From NCBI GenBank assembly GCA_029237695.1, contig CM055275.1, positions 10,738,899 through 10,802,898 on the forward strand: a stretch of DNA of 64,000 bases, given 5' to 3'. Shown here one piece after another: positions 63,168 through 64,000 of this stretch. This DNA comes from Conchocele bisecta (taxonomy: Eukaryota; Mollusca; Bivalvia; Lucinida; Thyasiridae). Position numbers and translations under genes: made by a program. Under the pieces are notes generated by a model. That model was given only the letters and a program-made list of their open reading frames with translations. It was not told the origin of the DNA and did no database searches. The number at the start of each line of letters is the position of its first letter. The first letter of the stretch is position 1.

Positions 63168-63805
63168 TGTGGAAGGTATTTTCCTCCCCATTTACAGGTG
63201 TATTCCCATCTGTATTTGCTGAACTGTCATATAACCCCCAATAAACCAACCAGTTAATCAATACAGAATGACATACCTGGACAGTAAATATTACTGTCTG
63301 TTTCATTTACTTCTATGGTTTTCTACAATTGTAAATTATTAAAACGCTCAGTAAACAGGACGTAAACAAGAAGAAATCGGCATACCGAATCCGCCGTACA
63401 TGCGCACACGTTTATACTTACTGGTACATGAACTTGCTGGTTTCTCTTTGTCGCTTTTCACTTTCATGTATTACTAAAACAATCAAGCTCATCTGTCTAT
63501 ACAGTCATTATTCAATGCCAAACATGCTTCTAGTTTGTCAACTTGCAAACTGTTGTAAATGTTGGCGTATACTCTATGTCTACCGGTAGATACGTAGATA
63601 CTGTAACGTGTTTGATGTCGCTTTTACGTGACGTGGTGTCTCATTTGCTCAAACGACCTGAATAGTGTTAAGATCTTAATGAATATTGCATATAACATGA
63701 TCAAATAAAAAGCATTCAATTCATCATACAAATATCATTGTCATAGCAACAAAATGTTAATTTGACCAAACTTTCCCGAAGACAGGTTTTCTCGCGGTGC
63801 GGCTC

Positions 63806-64000
63806 AAATAATGGTGTCGATATGGCCCCACAGATACAAGGGATAAACTATGTACACATAATGGTGTCGATATGGTCCCACATCTACAAAGGGTAAACCA
63901 TGTACACATAATGGTGTCGATATCACCCCACATATACAAGGGGTAAAACAGGTACACATAGTGGTGTGATGTGGCCCCACATATACAAGTGATACACCAT
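63806..64000 (+). repeat. 49-bp satellite, continuation to the window edge
   Basis: About four units after the inserted element. The array runs out of the window, so its full length is unknown. Confidence 0.95.

Larger units (their letters stand above)
60855..63805. mobile_element. 2.95-kb TIR element inserted in the satellite
   Basis: 32-bp terminal inverted repeats (60855-60886, 63774-63805) starting GAGCCGCGCCGC / GAGCCGCACCGC and ending CCTGTCTTCGGGA, with two mismatches. The four bases AAAT precede and follow (60851-60854 and 63806-63809), and removing the element restores a normal satellite unit. The interior has no transposase. It carries a nested MITE (62802-63167) and CRE/E-box/YY1-like motifs (60890-60950, 61710-61780). 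The superfamily is not assigned; a four-base duplication fits only some cut-and-paste groups. Confidence 0.85.

Overview
The window is animal genomic DNA, AT-rich and very dense in repeats. It looks like a bivalve or related mollusc. The signs are an alpha-tubulin gene copy with spliceosomal introns, an intronless NXPE-family gene (a family expanded in bivalves), many short foldback/MITE elements, 'ggtcaaggtcac' tandem units and CGTCTGTC microsatellites typical of bivalve assemblies. The species assignment is inference. No prokaryotic operon, CRISPR array or rRNA was seen.

Layout: three runs of exactly 500 N (7785-8284, 27874-28373, 46620-47119) divide the window into four contigs: C0 (1-7784), A (8285-27873), B (28374-46619) and C (47120-64000). 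B is the reverse complement of A over nearly its whole length, centred exactly on the middle gap. The last 13 bases of C0 are repeated as the first bases of A. The last 15 bases of A are repeated as the first bases of C. Read backwards, B has the same two ends. The simplest reading is that A and B are two alleles of one locus that belongs between C0 and C, and that B was scaffolded as an inverted extra copy. The 38-kb 'palindrome' is therefore probably an assembly artefact. It still gives an allele-by-allele comparison of one locus.

Genes: the locus carries (i) an alpha-tubulin copy (A 13091-14969 +; B 43067-41171 -) that shares two frameshifts and a displaced splice donor in both alleles and also has allele-specific damage, so it is a young pseudogene; and (ii) an NXPE-like type II membrane protein, intact in B (30763-32571, 602 aa) and frameshifted in A (26177-24365). 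Contig C holds only remnants of mobile-element genes: a gag-like fragment with a coiled coil (51795-52492, minus) and a decayed mariner-like transposase end (about 57690-58080, plus).

Repeats dominate. The most interesting are satellites apparently made from transposon ends. One is a 24-bp minisatellite built from a MITE terminus (5863-6770). The other is a 37-bp array built from the TIR of a Tigger/pogo-like element and lying inside that element (52656-54516). A 49-bp satellite occurs upstream of the tubulin copy and again in contig C, where a 2.95-kb element with 32-bp TIRs and an AAAT duplication has split it cleanly. A 3.1-3.3 kb TIR element carries a G-quadruplex-prone (CCCTG)n array plus a GGTCGGTGTC array, both of allele-specific length. 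A hairpin-shaped family is flanked at one site by a 16-bp target duplication. Several allele-specific insertions or deletions show recent element activity or instability.
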